From Muribaculaceae bacterium (GTDB lineage Bacteria; Bacteroidota; Bacteroidia; Bacteroidales; Muribaculaceae), in NCBI GenBank assembly GCA_017547845.1, contig JAFYNZ010000044.1:1-32626 (forward strand): 32,626 nucleotides of DNA, in the 5' to 3' direction. This document shows positions 7,496 through 17,299 of the stretch, piece by piece. Made by a program: the position numbers and the translations under genes. A model generated the notes under the pieces. The model was not told where the DNA came from. It saw nothing but the letters and a program-made list of their open reading frames with translations, and did no database searches. Numbering within the stretch: position 1 is the first letter of the stretch; each line of letters opens with the position of its first letter.

Positions 7496-7850
7496 GGGTG
7501 ACTTCATTGTTCGCACTCCGGGGAAGGGACACCTAATGTGTAGTGTGCAGAGTTAAAGGTTTAATGGAGCAGGGCTTGTTAGGCCTGTTAGCCCCTTTAG
7601 GCTTTCAGGGCCTTTCCCATTCGACACACCCCTCTGCTGTCCACCATCGCTGTCCCTTTGCTGTCCACGATTACACTCACTGTCCGTACCCCTACGGAGG
7701 GACACGACATTCCCCCTCTGCTGTCCCTTGCTGCACTCATTGTCCTCACCCCTACGGAGGGACACTCCATTCAGCCCTCTGCTACCCCCCTCTGCTGTCC
7801 CCTTGTTGTCCACGGGTGACTTCGTTGTTCGCACTCTGGGGAAGGGACAC
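7496..7850. repeat. Segment bounded by 37 bp direct repeats, with internal repeats
   Basis: A 37 bp sequence at 7496-7532 recurs at 7814-7850 with two differences; it starts GGGTGACTTC and ends GGGGAAGGGACAC. Between them are two copies (around 7690 and 7745) of a C-rich word containing CCCCTACGGAGGGACAC, and several CCTCTGCTGTCC words. Open frames on both strands here are repetitive and not convincing genes. The spacer from here to 7988 otherwise holds GGGCTTTT-rich sequence and the tail AAACATTAAACATTAC. Confidence 0.8.
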
Positions 7851-7988
7851 TTAATCTGTAGCACTTGAGGCGTAAGGCGGAATATGCAGTGCGTAATGGA
7901 GTAGTGCCTGCCGGGCTTTTTAGGGCTTTTAACCCTTTGTCATTACACTTTAAACATTAAACATTACTGTCGTTTGATAAAAAAGTGT

Positions 7989-7996
7989 TAACTTTG
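7989..7996 (+). promoter_or_regulatory. -7 box of the leuS promoter
   Basis: TAACTTTG is a full match to the Bacteroidetes -7 element; the -33 region at the expected distance is weak. It predicts a leader of about 135 bases before leuS. Confidence 0.55.
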
Positions 7997-8005
7997 GGGG
8001 TTGAA

Positions 8006-8127
8006 ATGATTTTCACAAGGCGTCTCCGTGGTCGGCGACTCTCAGCGACAAGCGCAGTCGGCACGGCATGGCGACAGTTTGCAACCATGTAAGTATTAAT
8101 TTAATCTGAGAATCCACAGCGATTCTC
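8006..8127 (+). other. leuS leader: short arginine-rich frame and start-proximal hairpin
   Basis: An ATG at 8006 opens a 28-codon frame ending TAA at 8092 that reads MIFTRRLRGRRLSATS and onward. It lies almost at the predicted transcript start and has only two Leu codons, so a leucine attenuator is unlikely. Further on, GAGAATC (8108-8114) and GATTCTC (8121-8127) form a 7 bp hairpin with loop CACAGC that ends ten bases before the leuS ATG, where it could affect ribosome access. Confidence 0.3.
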
Positions 8128-8137
8128 CTTCGACATT

Positions 8138-10900
8138 ATGGAATATAATCACAAAGAGATTGAGGCCCGTTGGCAGCAGTTTTGGAGAGACAACGATGTG
8201 TATCGTGCGGAGATTGACAACAGTCGTCCGAAGTTTTATGTGCTTGACATGTTTCCTTATCCGTCAGGTGCGGGTCTGCATGTGGGCCACCCGTTAGGCT
8301 ACATTGCTTCCGACATTTACTCTCGTTATAAGCGTCAACAGGGTTTCAATGTGCTTCACCCTATGGGCTACGATGCCTATGGTCTGCCTGCAGAGCAATA
8401 TGCTATCCAGACAGGTCAACACCCCGAAATCACTACTCGTCAGAACATCGCTCGCTATCGTGAGCAGCTCGACAAGATAGGCTTCTCCTACGACTGGAAT
8501 CGCGAGATTAAGACTTGCGACCCTGAGTACTACAAGTGGACTCAATGGGCGTTCCAGAAGATGTTTGACAGCTATTATTGCAACGCTTCGCAGCAGGCGC
8601 GCCCTGTGGCTGAGCTTGTCGCTCACTTCGAGAAGCATGGCTCTGAGGGCTTGAATGTCGCTTGCTCTAAGGAGTTGACATTCACTGCCGACGAGTGGAA
8701 TGCTCTGACCGAAAAGGAGCAACGCCAACGCCTTATGAATTATCGCATCGCTTATCAGGGCGAGACGATGGTCAACTGGTGTCCGAAACTCGGCACTGTG
8801 CTTGCCAACGACGAGGTGAGCGAAGGTGTCAGCGTGCGTGGCGGCTATCCTGTGGAGCAGAAGTTGATGAATCAATGGTGTCTGCGTGTGTCGGCCTATG
8901 CTCAACGATTGCTCGACGGTCTTGACAAGGTCGATTGGACCGACTCTCTCAAGGAAACGCAGAAAAACTGGATCGGTCGCTCTGAAGGTGCCGAAATGCG
9001 CTTCAAAGTGGCCGATAGCGATATCGAATTGGAAATCTTCACCACTCGTGCCGACACAGTGTTTGGCGTGACTTTCATGGTGCTCGCTCCTGAGTCGAAG
9101 TATGTCGACATGGTGACCACCGACGATCGTCGTGCTGCTGTGGCTGAATATCTCGACGCTGTGAAGCATAAGACTGAACGCGAACGCCAGATCGACAAGC
9201 GCGTGTCGGGTGTATTCACCGGTGCATATGCCGTCAATCCGTTGACAGGCAAGAATATACCTATCTGGGTGTCGGACTATGTACTCGCCGGCTACGGCAC
9301 AGGCGCTATCATGGCTGTTCCTGCCCACGACTCTCGCGACTACGCTTTCGCCCGTCACTTCGAATTGCCTATCATTCCTCTCATTGAGGGTGCAGATGTG
9401 TCGGAAGAATCGTTTGACGCTAAGGAGGGCAAGATGATGAACTCTTGCGGCCCTGAGCTCGACCTCAACGGCCTTGAAGTGAAAGATGCCATCGCCAAGA
9501 CCAAGCAGTTTATCGCCGAAAAGGGTATCGGCAAGGTGAAGGTCAACTATCGTCTGCGCGACGCTATCTTCAGCCGCCAACGCTATTGGGGCGAACCATT
9601 CCCTGTCTACTACAAAGATGGCGAGCCTTATATGCTCGACGCTTCTAAACTCCCTCTCGAACTCCCTGAAGTAAGTTCATACCTCCCTACCGAGTCGGGC
9701 GAGCCTCCATTGGGCCGTGCCCAAAATTGGGCCACTGAAGAGGGCTATCCTCTCGAACTCTGCACTATGCCGGGCTTCGCAGGCTCTTCTGCCTACTACC
9801 TCCGCTACATGGACCCTCGCAACAACGAGGCCCTCGTCGGCAAAGAAGCCAACGAATACTGGCGTAATGTCGACCTATATATCGGCGGCACCGAACACGC
9901 CACCGGCCACTTGATCTACTCTCGCTTCTGGAACAAGTTCCTCTTCGATATGGGACAGACCGTCGAGGACGAGCCATTCCGCAAACTCATCAACCAGGGT
10001 ATGATTCAGGGCCGAAGCAACTTCGTCTATCGCATCAAGGATACCAACACGTTTGTCAGCCTCGGTCTGAAGAAAGACTACGATGTCACTCCTATCCACG
10101 TCGATGTCAACATCGTCAGCGGCGATGTGCTCGACCTCGAAGCATTCAAGCAGTGGCGTCCGGAGTTTGCGACAGCAGAATTTGTGCTCGAAGACGGCAA
10201 ATACATCTGCGGCTACGCTGTAGAGAAGATGTCGAAGTCGATGTTCAACGTCGTTAACCCTGACGATATCGTCGAAAAATATGGTGCCGACACGTTGCGT
10301 CTCTACGAAATGTTCCTCGGTCCACTCGAGCAAAGCAAGCCATGGGACACCAACGGGATCGACGGCGTCAACCGCTTCCTCAAGAAGCTATGGGGTCTCT
10401 TCGAAAAAGTCGACCTCGACAATCGTGTCGCTGCATCGAAGGAGGAACTCAAGGCTGTGCATAAACTCATCAAGAAGGTGACTCAAGACATCGAAAACTT
10501 CTCGTTCAACACCTCCATCTCAGCCTTCATGATCTGCATCAACGAGCTCACATCGCTCAAGTCGACCAACGCCGAAGCATTGGAGACTGTCACCCGCGTC
10601 ATCGCTCCGTTTGCACCTCACATCGCTGAAGAATTCTGGCATCGTCTGGGCAACCAAGGCAGCGTCGTAGACGCCGAATGGCCTAAGCACAACGAAGACT
10701 ACCTCAAGGAGGACAATGTCAACTACGCCGTATCGTTCAACGGCAAGGCTCGATTCAACATCCAAGTCCCTGCCGGCACTGCCAAGGAGGAGGTCGAAAA
10801 GATTGCTCTCGCCGACCCTAACGCCGAAAGATGGCTCGATGGCAAGACTCCGAAGAAGATCATCGTAGTGCCAAACAAGATTGTCAACATCGTAATCTGA
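8138..10900 (+). CDS. leuS: Leucyl-tRNA synthetase
   Basis: A 920-residue class I synthetase that charges tRNA-Leu with leucine in the cytoplasm. The HIGH signature is HVGH at residues 48-51 within [19 protein letters not shown], and the KMSKS signature is at 697-701. The CP1 editing domain lies between, with the conserved [18 protein letters not shown] and [17 protein letters not shown] segments; the latter contains the Asp used to limit misedited amino acids. An anticodon-binding helical domain follows KMSKS, and the C-terminus resembles the small C-terminal domain. Length is slightly above the E. coli enzyme (~860) because of insertions around residues 150-190 and 640-680, common in Bacteroidetes LeuRS. 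It precedes rdgB but is separated from it by a terminator. Confidence 0.98.
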   Translation: MEYNHKEIEARWQQFWRDNDVYRAEIDNSRPKFYVLDMFPYPSGAGLHVGHPLGYIASDIYSRYKRQQGFNVLHPMGYDAYGLPAEQYAIQTGQHPEITTRQNIARYREQLDKIGFSYDWNREIKTCDPEYYKWTQWAFQKMFDSYYCNASQQARPVAELVAHFEKHGSEGLNVACSKELTFTADEWNALTEKEQRQRLMNYRIAYQGETMVNWCPKLGTVLANDEVSEGVSVRGGYPVEQKLMNQWCLRVSAYAQRLLDGLDKVDWTDSLKETQKNWIGRSEGAEMRFKVADSDIELEIFTTRADTVFGVTFMVLAPESKYVDMVTTDDRRAAVAEYLDAVKHKTERERQIDKRVSGVFTGAYAVNPLTGKNIPIWVSDYVLAGYGTGAIMAVPAHDSRDYAFARHFELPIIPLIEGADVSEESFDAKEGKMMNSCGPELDLNGLEVKDAIAKTKQFIAEKGIGKVKVNYRLRDAIFSRQRYWGEPFPVYYKDGEPYMLDASKLPLELPEVSSYLPTESGEPPLGRAQNWATEEGYPLELCTMPGFAGSSAYYLRYMDPRNNEALVGKEANEYWRNVDLYIGGTEHATGHLIYSRFWNKFLFDMGQTVEDEPFRKLINQGMIQGRSNFVYRIKDTNTFVSLGLKKDYDVTPIHVDVNIVSGDVLDLEAFKQWRPEFATAEFVLEDGKYICGYAVEKMSKSMFNVVNPDDIVEKYGADTLRLYEMFLGPLEQSKPWDTNGIDGVNRFLKKLWGLFEKVDLDNRVAASKEELKAVHKLIKKVTQDIENFSFNTSISAFMICINELTSLKSTNAEALETVTRVIAPFAPHIAEEFWHRLGNQGSVVDAEWPKHNEDYLKEDNVNYAVSFNGKARFNIQVPAGTAKEEVEKIALADPNAERWLDGKTPKKIIVVPNKIVNIVI

Positions 10901-10925
10901 TGACTCGACTCATCACCCACCATAG

Positions 10926-10960
10926 AGATGCGGCCCACACTGAGGTCGCATCTTTTGTTT
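10926..10960 (+). terminator. Terminator of leuS
   Basis: AGATGCGGCC (10926-10935) pairs with GGTCGCATCT (10944-10953), ten pairs with one G-U, followed by TTTTGTTT. It separates leuS from rdgB, which begins 40 bases later. Confidence 0.8.
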
Positions 10961-11000
10961 ATCAAGCAATAAAACGCCCCGAAAATCGTTAGTAACATAT

Positions 11001-11588
11001 ATGAAAGAGATAGTATTTGCGACCAATAACGCACACAAGCTTCAAGAAGTGCGACAGATAGTAGGCGACAGCTACAAAGTCTTGTCGCTATCCGACATTG
11101 ATTGCCACGACGATATACCCGAGACAGCCGACACCCTCCAAGGCAACGCCCTGATCAAAGCACGATGGGTCAAAGAAAAATACGGCTACGACTGCTTCGC
11201 CGACGACACAGGCCTAATGGTCGACGCGCTCGACGGCGGTCCGGGAGTGCACACAGCCCGCTATGCAGGCCCCGACTGCGACCCTCAGAAGAATGTCGAC
11301 AAAATGCTCCGCGAACTCGACGGAATTGCCGACCGCAACGCTCATTTCAGCACCGTCATAGTCCTGATTCTCAACGGCGAAGAACACGCATTCGAAGGAC
11401 GAGTCGACGGCCGTATCGCCACCTCTCGCAGCGGCTCGGCAGGCTTCGGCTACGACCCTATATTCATTCCTCAAGGCTACGAAGTGACATTCGCAGAAAT
11501 GTCGGCCGACGACAAAAACGCTATCTCCCACCGTGGTCGTGCGATGCAAAAACTCATCGACCACCTTCGCCAATCACAATCGATTTAA
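11001..11588 (+). CDS. rdgB: RdgB/HAM1 non-canonical purine NTP pyrophosphatase
   Basis: A 195-residue protein, the usual length. It hydrolyses dITP, XTP and dHAPTP-type nucleotides to the monophosphate and pyrophosphate, keeping deaminated purines out of DNA and RNA. Seen motifs: FATNNAHKLQEV at 6-17 (the TxNxxK nucleotide site), FADDTGL near 68-74 with the metal-binding acidic residues, PGVHTARYAG, GSAGFGYDPIF, and the closing MSADDKNAISHRGRA. Gene order leuS-rdgB-PorZ-like is compact; rdgB and the next gene are 30 bases apart and probably co-transcribed. No TAnnTTTG box is evident in the short gap after the leuS terminator. Confidence 0.96.
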   Translation: MKEIVFATNNAHKLQEVRQIVGDSYKVLSLSDIDCHDDIPETADTLQGNALIKARWVKEKYGYDCFADDTGLMVDALDGGPGVHTARYAGPDCDPQKNVDKMLRELDGIADRNAHFSTVIVLILNGEEHAFEGRVDGRIATSRSGSAGFGYDPIFIPQGYEVTFAEMSADDKNAISHRGRAMQKLIDHLRQSQSI

Positions 11589-11618
11589 TCCCCCATCACC
11601 AAACCACTCTTCACGACA

Positions 11619-14081
11619 ATGAAAAAGCTACTCACCATAGTCCTCACCCTCATCGCAACACTCTGCTCCGGCAACATCGCAGCACAGACAGCCGTAGGCG
11701 ACTGGAAGATCCACCCCGCTTTCGACTACTACTTCAAGACAGTCATCGACACCGACGACCGCACCTACGTCCTCGCATTGCAGCAGAAATGCATTCCGAC
11801 AGCAGTCGGCTACGAAAAAGAATTTGGCGGCCTATTCGTCTACGACAAGCAAGCCGACGAGTTCCTATCCTACAATAGCCGCAACTACCTCTCCGAAGAC
11901 GTGGTCAGCTACATCGCCTACAATCAGGCGCGTGGCTACCTGCTCATTGTCTACGAAAACAGCAACATCGACCTCCTCTTCGACGACGACACAGTCTACA
12001 ACATCCCCGGCTACATGTCGGCGGCAATGACCGTATCCAAAGACATCACCCATGTCACATTCGACGCCCCCAACTCACGCGCATACCTCGCCACACAATT
12101 CGGCTACTTCGTCATCAACGACCAAAAAGGCGAAATAGCAGAATCACACATCTACAACACTCCCCTCAACTCCGTCGGACGCATCGGCAATCGCCTCATC
12201 GCATTCACCGACCACAAAGCCCTCTCAAGCCCCATCGACAACCCTCACCTCTCACTCAACGACTTCACCACCATCAACGGCATCACCACCCCATCAATGA
12301 TGCTACCGCTCAGCGACGACAGCTTTGCATTCGTCCACACCGGCCAAGGCAACCTCCAGATGGCACAACTATCCGACGACAGCAACACTGCATCATGCAC
12401 CCTACTCACAGGCGACAAAGTGCAGTCAGCCTACACCCTCGCCGACGGTGCCTACTTCCTCCTCTCAGGCTACAACGCCCACAAACTCGAACGCGACGGT
12501 CGCATCACATCGATCTCCATTCCCGAAGAGCACTATTTGCAGCAATTCTCATCAGCCGACTTCAGCGAATTCTGGTTTGTAGCCCCACGCAAAGGCCTCA
12601 GAAGCCTTCGCCTTGCCGACAACGCATGGACCATCACCCACGACTACTTCATGCCGTCAGCCCCGGCCGTATTCCGAGCATGGACCATCGAATACTCACC
12701 CGACTACGGTATGCTACACGCCAACGAAGGCATGAACCCCGTATTCACCACCAACACCATGTACCTCAACCACCTCATCTCAGGCTACAAAGACGGACGA
12801 TGGACCAACTACGGCGGCACCGTCATCGACAACCCCCTCTGCCAATACATACGCGACGGCTACGGCCCGTCTATCGACCCAATCGACCCCGACATCTTCT
12901 ACATCGGCACCTACAAACACGGCCTCTTCCGCATCAACATCGCCACCGAAGAAGTCGCTCAATACTCCTACCCCAACGACAAAAGCAAAGCCCTCGACGG
13001 CTTCCACCCACTATTTCCTGCAAGCTCATGGGAATACTGCAAAATCTCCAAGCCCGTATTTGATGCCGACGGCACCCTCTGGCTCACCCACGACACTCAG
13101 TCAGTCACCGACTCAGCCAACTCCCTCTACTACTGGACAGCCGACGACCGCAAATCCGACAACACATCAGGATTCAAATCCATGAGCGTCAAAACATTCG
13201 AGTCAAAACACTTCAACGTCATTCTCCCACTCAAAAAGACTCGCAACATCATAATGCTCGCCAACGGATACCACGAAGGCCCGATTTGGGCTCTCGACCA
13301 CAACGGCACACTCGACGACACATCCGACGACCGAGTAGTCAAATTCAACAAAATCCAAGACCAAGACGGCAACGAGATACCTCGCACCTACGTCTACGGA
13401 TTCCACGAAGACATGCAGACAGGACGCGTATGGGTGCACACATTCAACGGCGTGTTCACCATCAACCCCTCACAACTCTTCAATAGCGACTTCCGTGGAC
13501 ACCGCATCAAAGTCGCACGCAACGACGGCACAAACCAAGCCGACTACCTCCTCGATGGAGTCCCCGTCTACGACATGACAGCCGATGGCGGCAACCGTAA
13601 ATGGTTTGCAACAGGAGGCGTAGGAATAGTCCTCACATCAGCCGACGGCACAGAAGTAATACGACAACTCACCACCGACAACTCCTACATCCCCGACAAC
13701 CTCGCATACACCATCGCATGCGACAACGAGTCAAACTCCGTATGGGTAGGCACCAACTTCGGCATCGCACAATACCTCTCCGACTCAACACCGGCAGAAG
13801 ACAACTACGACAACGTCAAAGCATACCCCAACCCTGTCCGCCCAGACTACTACGGATGGGTCACAATCGAAGGCCTTGTCGACAACTCACTGGTCAAAAT
13901 CGCAGACGCATCAGGAGCAATAGTCAAAGAACTCGGACGCTCAAGCGGCGGCATGATATCATGGGATGTTACCAACCTTGAAGGACGACGCGTAAAGACC
14001 GGCGTCTACTACGTACTCGCATCTCAAAGCGAAGAAGGTGGCAAAATGGCCAACGTCACCAAAATCCTCGTCGTCAACTGA
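11619..14081 (+). CDS. porZ: PorZ-like type IX secretion beta-propeller protein
   Basis: An 820-residue protein with a signal peptide (cleavage after ~residue 22, NIAAQ). The body reads as repeated short beta-strand blades of the two-component-regulator propeller type, for example SRAYLATQFGYFVINDQKG, NRKWFATGGVGIV and SNSVWVGTNFGIAQYL. The last ~85 residues (YPNPVRPDYYGWVTIEGL, then GRRVKTGVYYVL) form a T9SS C-terminal domain. In Porphyromonas gingivalis, PorZ (776 residues, two propellers plus CTD) belongs to the surface attachment complex with PorU, PorV and PorQ and delivers anionic lipopolysaccharide to secreted cargo. It follows rdgB by 30 bp. Codon choice is strongly C-ending, unlike the fimbrial and OmpA genes. 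Another propeller protein with a CTD is possible, but the N-terminus and gene context favour PorZ. Confidence 0.85.
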   Translation: MKKLLTIVLTLIATLCSGNIAAQTAVGDWKIHPAFDYYFKTVIDTDDRTYVLALQQKCIPTAVGYEKEFGGLFVYDKQADEFLSYNSRNYLSEDVVSYIAYNQARGYLLIVYENSNIDLLFDDDTVYNIPGYMSAAMTVSKDITHVTFDAPNSRAYLATQFGYFVINDQKGEIAESHIYNTPLNSVGRIGNRLIAFTDHKALSSPIDNPHLSLNDFTTINGITTPSMMLPLSDDSFAFVHTGQGNLQMAQLSDDSNTASCTLLTGDKVQSAYTLADGAYFLLSGYNAHKLERDGRITSISIPEEHYLQQFSSADFSEFWFVAPRKGLRSLRLADNAWTITHDYFMPSAPAVFRAWTIEYSPDYGMLHANEGMNPVFTTNTMYLNHLISGYKDGRWTNYGGTVIDNPLCQYIRDGYGPSIDPIDPDIFYIGTYKHGLFRINIATEEVAQYSYPNDKSKALDGFHPLFPASSWEYCKISKPVFDADGTLWLTHDTQSVTDSANSLYYWTADDRKSDNTSGFKSMSVKTFESKHFNVILPLKKTRNIIMLANGYHEGPIWALDHNGTLDDTSDDRVVKFNKIQDQDGNEIPRTYVYGFHEDMQTGRVWVHTFNGVFTINPSQLFNSDFRGHRIKVARNDGTNQADYLLDGVPVYDMTADGGNRKWFATGGVGIVLTSADGTEVIRQLTTDNSYIPDNLAYTIACDNESNSVWVGTNFGIAQYLSDSTPAEDNYDNVKAYPNPVRPDYYGWVTIEGLVDNSLVKIADASGAIVKELGRSSGGMISWDVTNLEGRRVKTGVYYVLASQSEEGGKMANVTKILVVN

Positions 14082-14419
14082 TCCCCCCGACATTGGTCGA
14101 AAGCATCGGCAGAAACCTTAGCGAAGGCAAAGTCGCTGCCATCGTCGAAGTCGTCGGCGAGCAGAGTCATCGGAGTGAATGCCTTTTGGGCCCTTTTGGC
14201 CTTTAGGCCTTTTCGCTTCCCTTCCACTTGCCCTTTAGTCTTATCAGGCCCTTTCGCCCTGCCGTGCCGTTTATGCGTCGGCCTTTTGGGCGTTTTCGCC
14301 CTTTTAGGTCTTTCACTAAACCCGCTAACGCCCCTCTAAACATTACCCATTACCACCCTTCAGCCCCATAAAAAGCGACAGTGCAGCCCATCTGGACCAC
14401 ACTGCCTTAATCGGTGAGT
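14082..14419. other. Intergenic spacer rich in GGCCTTT-type words
   Basis: Between the convergent PorZ-like and fimbrillin genes, 14178-14320 contains many overlapping GCCTTTTGG / GGCCTTTAGGCC words and ends in TCTAAACATTACCCATTACC. Frames across it are low-complexity and I see no gene. No clear terminator with a T run was found for the PorZ-like gene. Confidence 0.6.
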
Positions 14420-14440
14420 CGTGGGAGTATCACCCCCACG
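14420..14440 (-). promoter_or_regulatory. GTGA-loop hairpin 1, after the last fimbrial gene
   Basis: Minus strand CGTGGGG / TCCCACG (seven pairs, one G-U) around loop GTGATAC. It begins 4 bases after the stop of the 324-residue fimbrillin. There is no T run after it, so it is not a standard intrinsic terminator. It shares loop start and context with the hairpins at 15464, 17254 and 19571. Confidence 0.65.
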
Positions 14441-14444
14441 GCCT

Positions 14445-15419
14445 TTATTCTACAGGGACTACCTTTTCGTTGTCAAACGACTCTTCGATAAACAATGTGA
14501 TTTCCGAGCCGATTGTGAAGAGGTCGCCCTTGAGTGTTGTCAACCAGTTGCGACGGATAGGAATTTCCTGAATGAATGAGCGTTGATAGATCTTGCCGTT
14601 TTCGAATGTCACTGTGAGCACAAAAGGCATCATAGTGTCATCTACCGGGTGAGCAGGGATATAGTCTACAAAGATAGTCTTGTAATCAACGTTTTCCTTC
14701 TCTACCACGCTTGAGCCTGCAGCGATAAATTCGCCTTCTGCATAGTCCACGCGTGACGCTTCCATCACATGGCAGTAGTTGGCGTCAGGCATTCCGAAAT
14801 AGCCTGTCGTTGCGTCAAATGTCTTGGCACGGCCGAAGTCGTATTCCACCTTCACGCTCTCGATGTGAGAGTTAAACTGGCGTTCTGCCTCGTCCCAGTC
14901 GTCAGCCAAGAGGCGAAGCTTACCATATGGACGCTTCAACTCTGCTGAGAGCTGTGGTGCTGCCACGATGTCCTTTGCCACGAAATATTCGTCGACTGTC
15001 TCGTCGTTGAGTGCTTGCTTGAAGCCGATAGTCTCCATCGCTGTAGCATTTACGTCTGAGTCAAACTCTGCGTATGCCACGAAATGATAGTTTTCGCCGA
15101 TCACAAGGCGTGGGTTGAATATCACCGATGTACGGTCGCCTATGCAGGTCACTGTCTGCTTCTCGCCATAGATCTGATAGTCGTCGAGGTAGAGTGCCAA
15201 TGTGAATGTCACATCCTTGCCTACATTGTTGGTCGCACCACCGAGTGCCGAGTTTGTCCACGATGTGTGGTCGGTCGCGCGTGTGCCGATTACGTCCGGA
15301 AGGCTGACAGTGAATGCCACCTCCTCGTTTGAGCCCGGTTGGCCCGGTTTTGGCTCATCGCTTTGACAAGAGGTCAACATCATGCCCAATGCAAGTGCCG
15401 AAAATAGATACTTTTTCAT
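14445..15419 (-). CDS. Fimbrillin-type lipoprotein, short form (last gene of operon)
   Basis: A 324-residue protein with lipoprotein signal MKKYLFSALALGMMLTSC (Cys18) followed by QSDEP, the acidic motif that sends Bacteroidetes lipoproteins to the cell surface. VIGTRA places Arg47 where FimA-type fimbrillins are cut by an Arg-specific protease. The rest is the shared module: LVIGENYHFVAYAEF, KRPYGKLRLLADD, IFVDYIPAHPVDDTM, IPIRRNWLTTLKGDLF, ending shortly after. It has no beta-helix extension. It resembles DUF6562/FimA-like proteins. Likely a polymerising or accessory subunit of the fimbria encoded by this operon; it is the last of seven co-oriented genes. Confidence 0.82.
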   Translation of the reverse strand: MKKYLFSALALGMMLTSCQSDEPKPGQPGSNEEVAFTVSLPDVIGTRATDHTSWTNSALGGATNNVGKDVTFTLALYLDDYQIYGEKQTVTCIGDRTSVIFNPRLVIGENYHFVAYAEFDSDVNATAMETIGFKQALNDETVDEYFVAKDIVAAPQLSAELKRPYGKLRLLADDWDEAERQFNSHIESVKVEYDFGRAKTFDATTGYFGMPDANYCHVMEASRVDYAEGEFIAAGSSVVEKENVDYKTIFVDYIPAHPVDDTMMPFVLTVTFENGKIYQRSFIQEIPIRRNWLTTLKGDLFTIGSEITLFIEESFDNEKVVPVE

Positions 15420-15463
15420 TGTAATTCCGGTTAATAAGTTTTGTTATTAGAGTATTTGCGAAT

Positions 15464-15485
15464 GACGGAGGCATCACCCTCCGTC
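15464..15485 (-). promoter_or_regulatory. GTGA-loop hairpin 2, between fimbrial genes
   Basis: Minus strand GACGGAGG / CCTCCGTC, eight perfect pairs around loop GTGATG. Preceded by ATAGGGT and followed by TTCGCAAATACT, matching the flanks of hairpins 3 and 4. It sits in the gap between the 564- and 324-residue genes. Confidence 0.75.
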
Positions 15486-15505
15486 ACCCTATGATTCGTT
15501 ATTAA

Positions 15506-17200
15506 TTATTCAAGACCATCAGCTGCACTTGGAGCCCAAGCTGCGCCATCCTTAATATTACCTTCAACAACTTTAGCACCTTCTGAAGTATTGATTTGGA
15601 ACCACTTATTCTTATAAGGGTGCTCTGTGCTGTTAGTAATAACGTTGTTTGTGAATGTGAATGTGTGACCTGCTGTCAATTTACCGGCTCTAACAAGACC
15701 ACCTACGCAATCTGTAAACTTATTGCCTGTAACTGTCAAATCACCTGAATATGGATCATACTGTGGCATGATAGCCCATGACTTGATACGAACGAATGAA
15801 CAATCTTCAACCACCAATGACTTATAACCACCATTATTTGACATAGTATAGATAGGATAACCCAAGTCGCTGAATGTAGTGTTGCGAACTACGATAGAAG
15901 CGTTAGGGTTTGTACCATAGATACCACGACCCTTCTTTTCACCTGTACCTGTGAAAGTACAACCATCTACTACGAGGTTATCGATTTGAGCTGTTGCATT
16001 GATTACGATACCTGAATTAAGATTTGAGCCGTCATATACGAAATCTACACCGTCAAGTGTCACATTTTCAATCTTAGTGTTAGCGTCTGTTACAAATGTC
16101 ATTACAGAATTTTCACTTCCCTTGATTGTAACATCTTTCAATTCACCGATTGTAACTGTGCCATAGTTAACATCTTCTTGAAGGAGGATTGTGCTTCCAT
16201 CTTCTGCATTTTCAAGAGCATCTTTCAATTCAGCAGGAGTAGTAGCCAACACATAATCGATATCGATAAAGCCTTCGAATGCTTCTTCGATTGTGAGTGT
16301 CAAGTCTGAATCCATTGTGAAGAGGCGACCCTTAAGTGTTGTCAACCAGTTGCGCTTCACAGGGATATCTTGGTTGAAGTCACGAGTGTATGTCTTGCCG
16401 TTTGCGAAGATCACCTTCACTGTGAATGGCACCATAGATTCTGAGCCATCAAACTTACCAGGGAGGTAGTCAACGAAGATAGTGCGATCTGTGCCTGCTG
16501 TTTCATCAGTGTATTCGCCGTATTCAGCTACAAATGTTTGTGCGCGTTCAGTGTATGCAGGGGCGAATGTACCGGCAATCACGTTAAAGTTAGTAGGGCG
16601 AGTGTGCTTGTAAGTCACTTCTACGCTTTCGATTGCTGCACCGAATTGACGTTCTGCTTCATGCAAGTCTTCTGCGATAAGGCGAAGCTTACCGTAAGGA
16701 CGCTTCAATGTCGCTGACAACTCTGGAGCTGCTGTCAATGTAGTAGAGACGAAATATTCATCGTTCAATTCGTTGTTGATGCCTGACTCTACAGGGATAA
16801 GACCCATGTTTGTAGCAGGGTTTACACCTGCGCCTGTTGCTGTTGCATCGTTGTCAAATTCTGCAAATGCCACCAATTGGTAGTTTTCGCCGATCACCAA
16901 TGTTGGCTCGAATGTAGCTGATGTACCGTTGCCTGCAGACGGAACTGTCTTATTGTCTGCAAACACCAAACGGCCGTCAAGGTAGAGTGCTACGTTGAAC
17001 GTAACATCTGCGTTCATGTTGTTGCTAACGCCACCAAGAGCCGAGTTTGTGCCGCCTGCACGTGTTGACACTGCGTCAGGAAGACTCACTGTGAACGCTA
17101 CCTGTTGCTCGATGCCATTGCCCGGTGCTAATGGCTCATCGCTTTGGCATGAAGTCATCAAGAGACCTGCGCCAAGGGCTGCAAATAAATACTTCTTCAT
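15506..17200 (-). CDS. Fimbrillin-type lipoprotein with C-terminal beta-helix (564 aa)
   Basis: Residues 1-~312 are the common fimbrillin module: lipobox TSC with Cys18, QSDEP export signal, Arg47 in VSTRAGG, NSALGG, KRPYGKLRLIAEDL, IFVDYLPGKFDG, IPVKRNWLTTLKGRLF. From ~320, ATTPAELKDALENAEDGST is the usual cap of a right-handed parallel beta-helix, followed by ~200 residues of short turns rich in N, G, V and T (VTIKGSENSV, IDNLVVDGCTFTG, IVVRNTTFSDLG, LVVEDCSFVRI, LTVTGNKFTDC). Such helices often bind glycans; no catalytic signature is apparent. The AT content appears higher in the helix part than in the N-terminal part. Likely a surface-displayed subunit or tip adhesin of the fimbria. Confidence 0.8.
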   Translation of the reverse strand: MKKYLFAALGAGLLMTSCQSDEPLAPGNGIEQQVAFTVSLPDAVSTRAGGTNSALGGVSNNMNADVTFNVALYLDGRLVFADNKTVPSAGNGTSATFEPTLVIGENYQLVAFAEFDNDATATGAGVNPATNMGLIPVESGINNELNDEYFVSTTLTAAPELSATLKRPYGKLRLIAEDLHEAERQFGAAIESVEVTYKHTRPTNFNVIAGTFAPAYTERAQTFVAEYGEYTDETAGTDRTIFVDYLPGKFDGSESMVPFTVKVIFANGKTYTRDFNQDIPVKRNWLTTLKGRLFTMDSDLTLTIEEAFEGFIDIDYVLATTPAELKDALENAEDGSTILLQEDVNYGTVTIGELKDVTIKGSENSVMTFVTDANTKIENVTLDGVDFVYDGSNLNSGIVINATAQIDNLVVDGCTFTGTGEKKGRGIYGTNPNASIVVRNTTFSDLGYPIYTMSNNGGYKSLVVEDCSFVRIKSWAIMPQYDPYSGDLTVTGNKFTDCVGGLVRAGKLTAGHTFTFTNNVITNSTEHPYKNKWFQINTSEGAKVVEGNIKDGAAWAPSAADGLE

Positions 17201-17253
17201 GATAGATAAAGTTTTTAGTTAATAATATTGTTAATTAATTTTCTTCGCGAGCC

Positions 17254-17273
17254 ATGGGGATTTCACTCCCCAT
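17254..17273 (-). promoter_or_regulatory. GTGA-loop hairpin 3, between fimbrial genes
   Basis: Minus strand ATGGGGA / TCCCCAT, seven perfect pairs around loop GTGAAA, preceded by CTATAGGGCG and followed by GGCTCGCGAAGAAAATT. It lies between the 741- and 564-residue genes. Confidence 0.75.
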
Positions 17274-17299
17274 CGCCCTATAGTTTACTGATTATTGTA

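Noticed and set aside
7553-7864. 103-codon frames on both strands of the 7.5-7.9 kb spacer
   Set aside because: They follow the repeats exactly (SLRRGxDxEC-type repetition) and match a repeat element better than a protein.
8294-9580. 428-codon frame antisense to leuS
   Set aside because: A shadow of leuS codon bias on the opposite strand; leuS is unambiguous and the antisense product resembles nothing.
14024-14227. 67-codon frame over the PorZ-like gene's end
   Set aside because: Overlaps the strongly supported gene antisense and continues into GGCCTTT-rich spacer.
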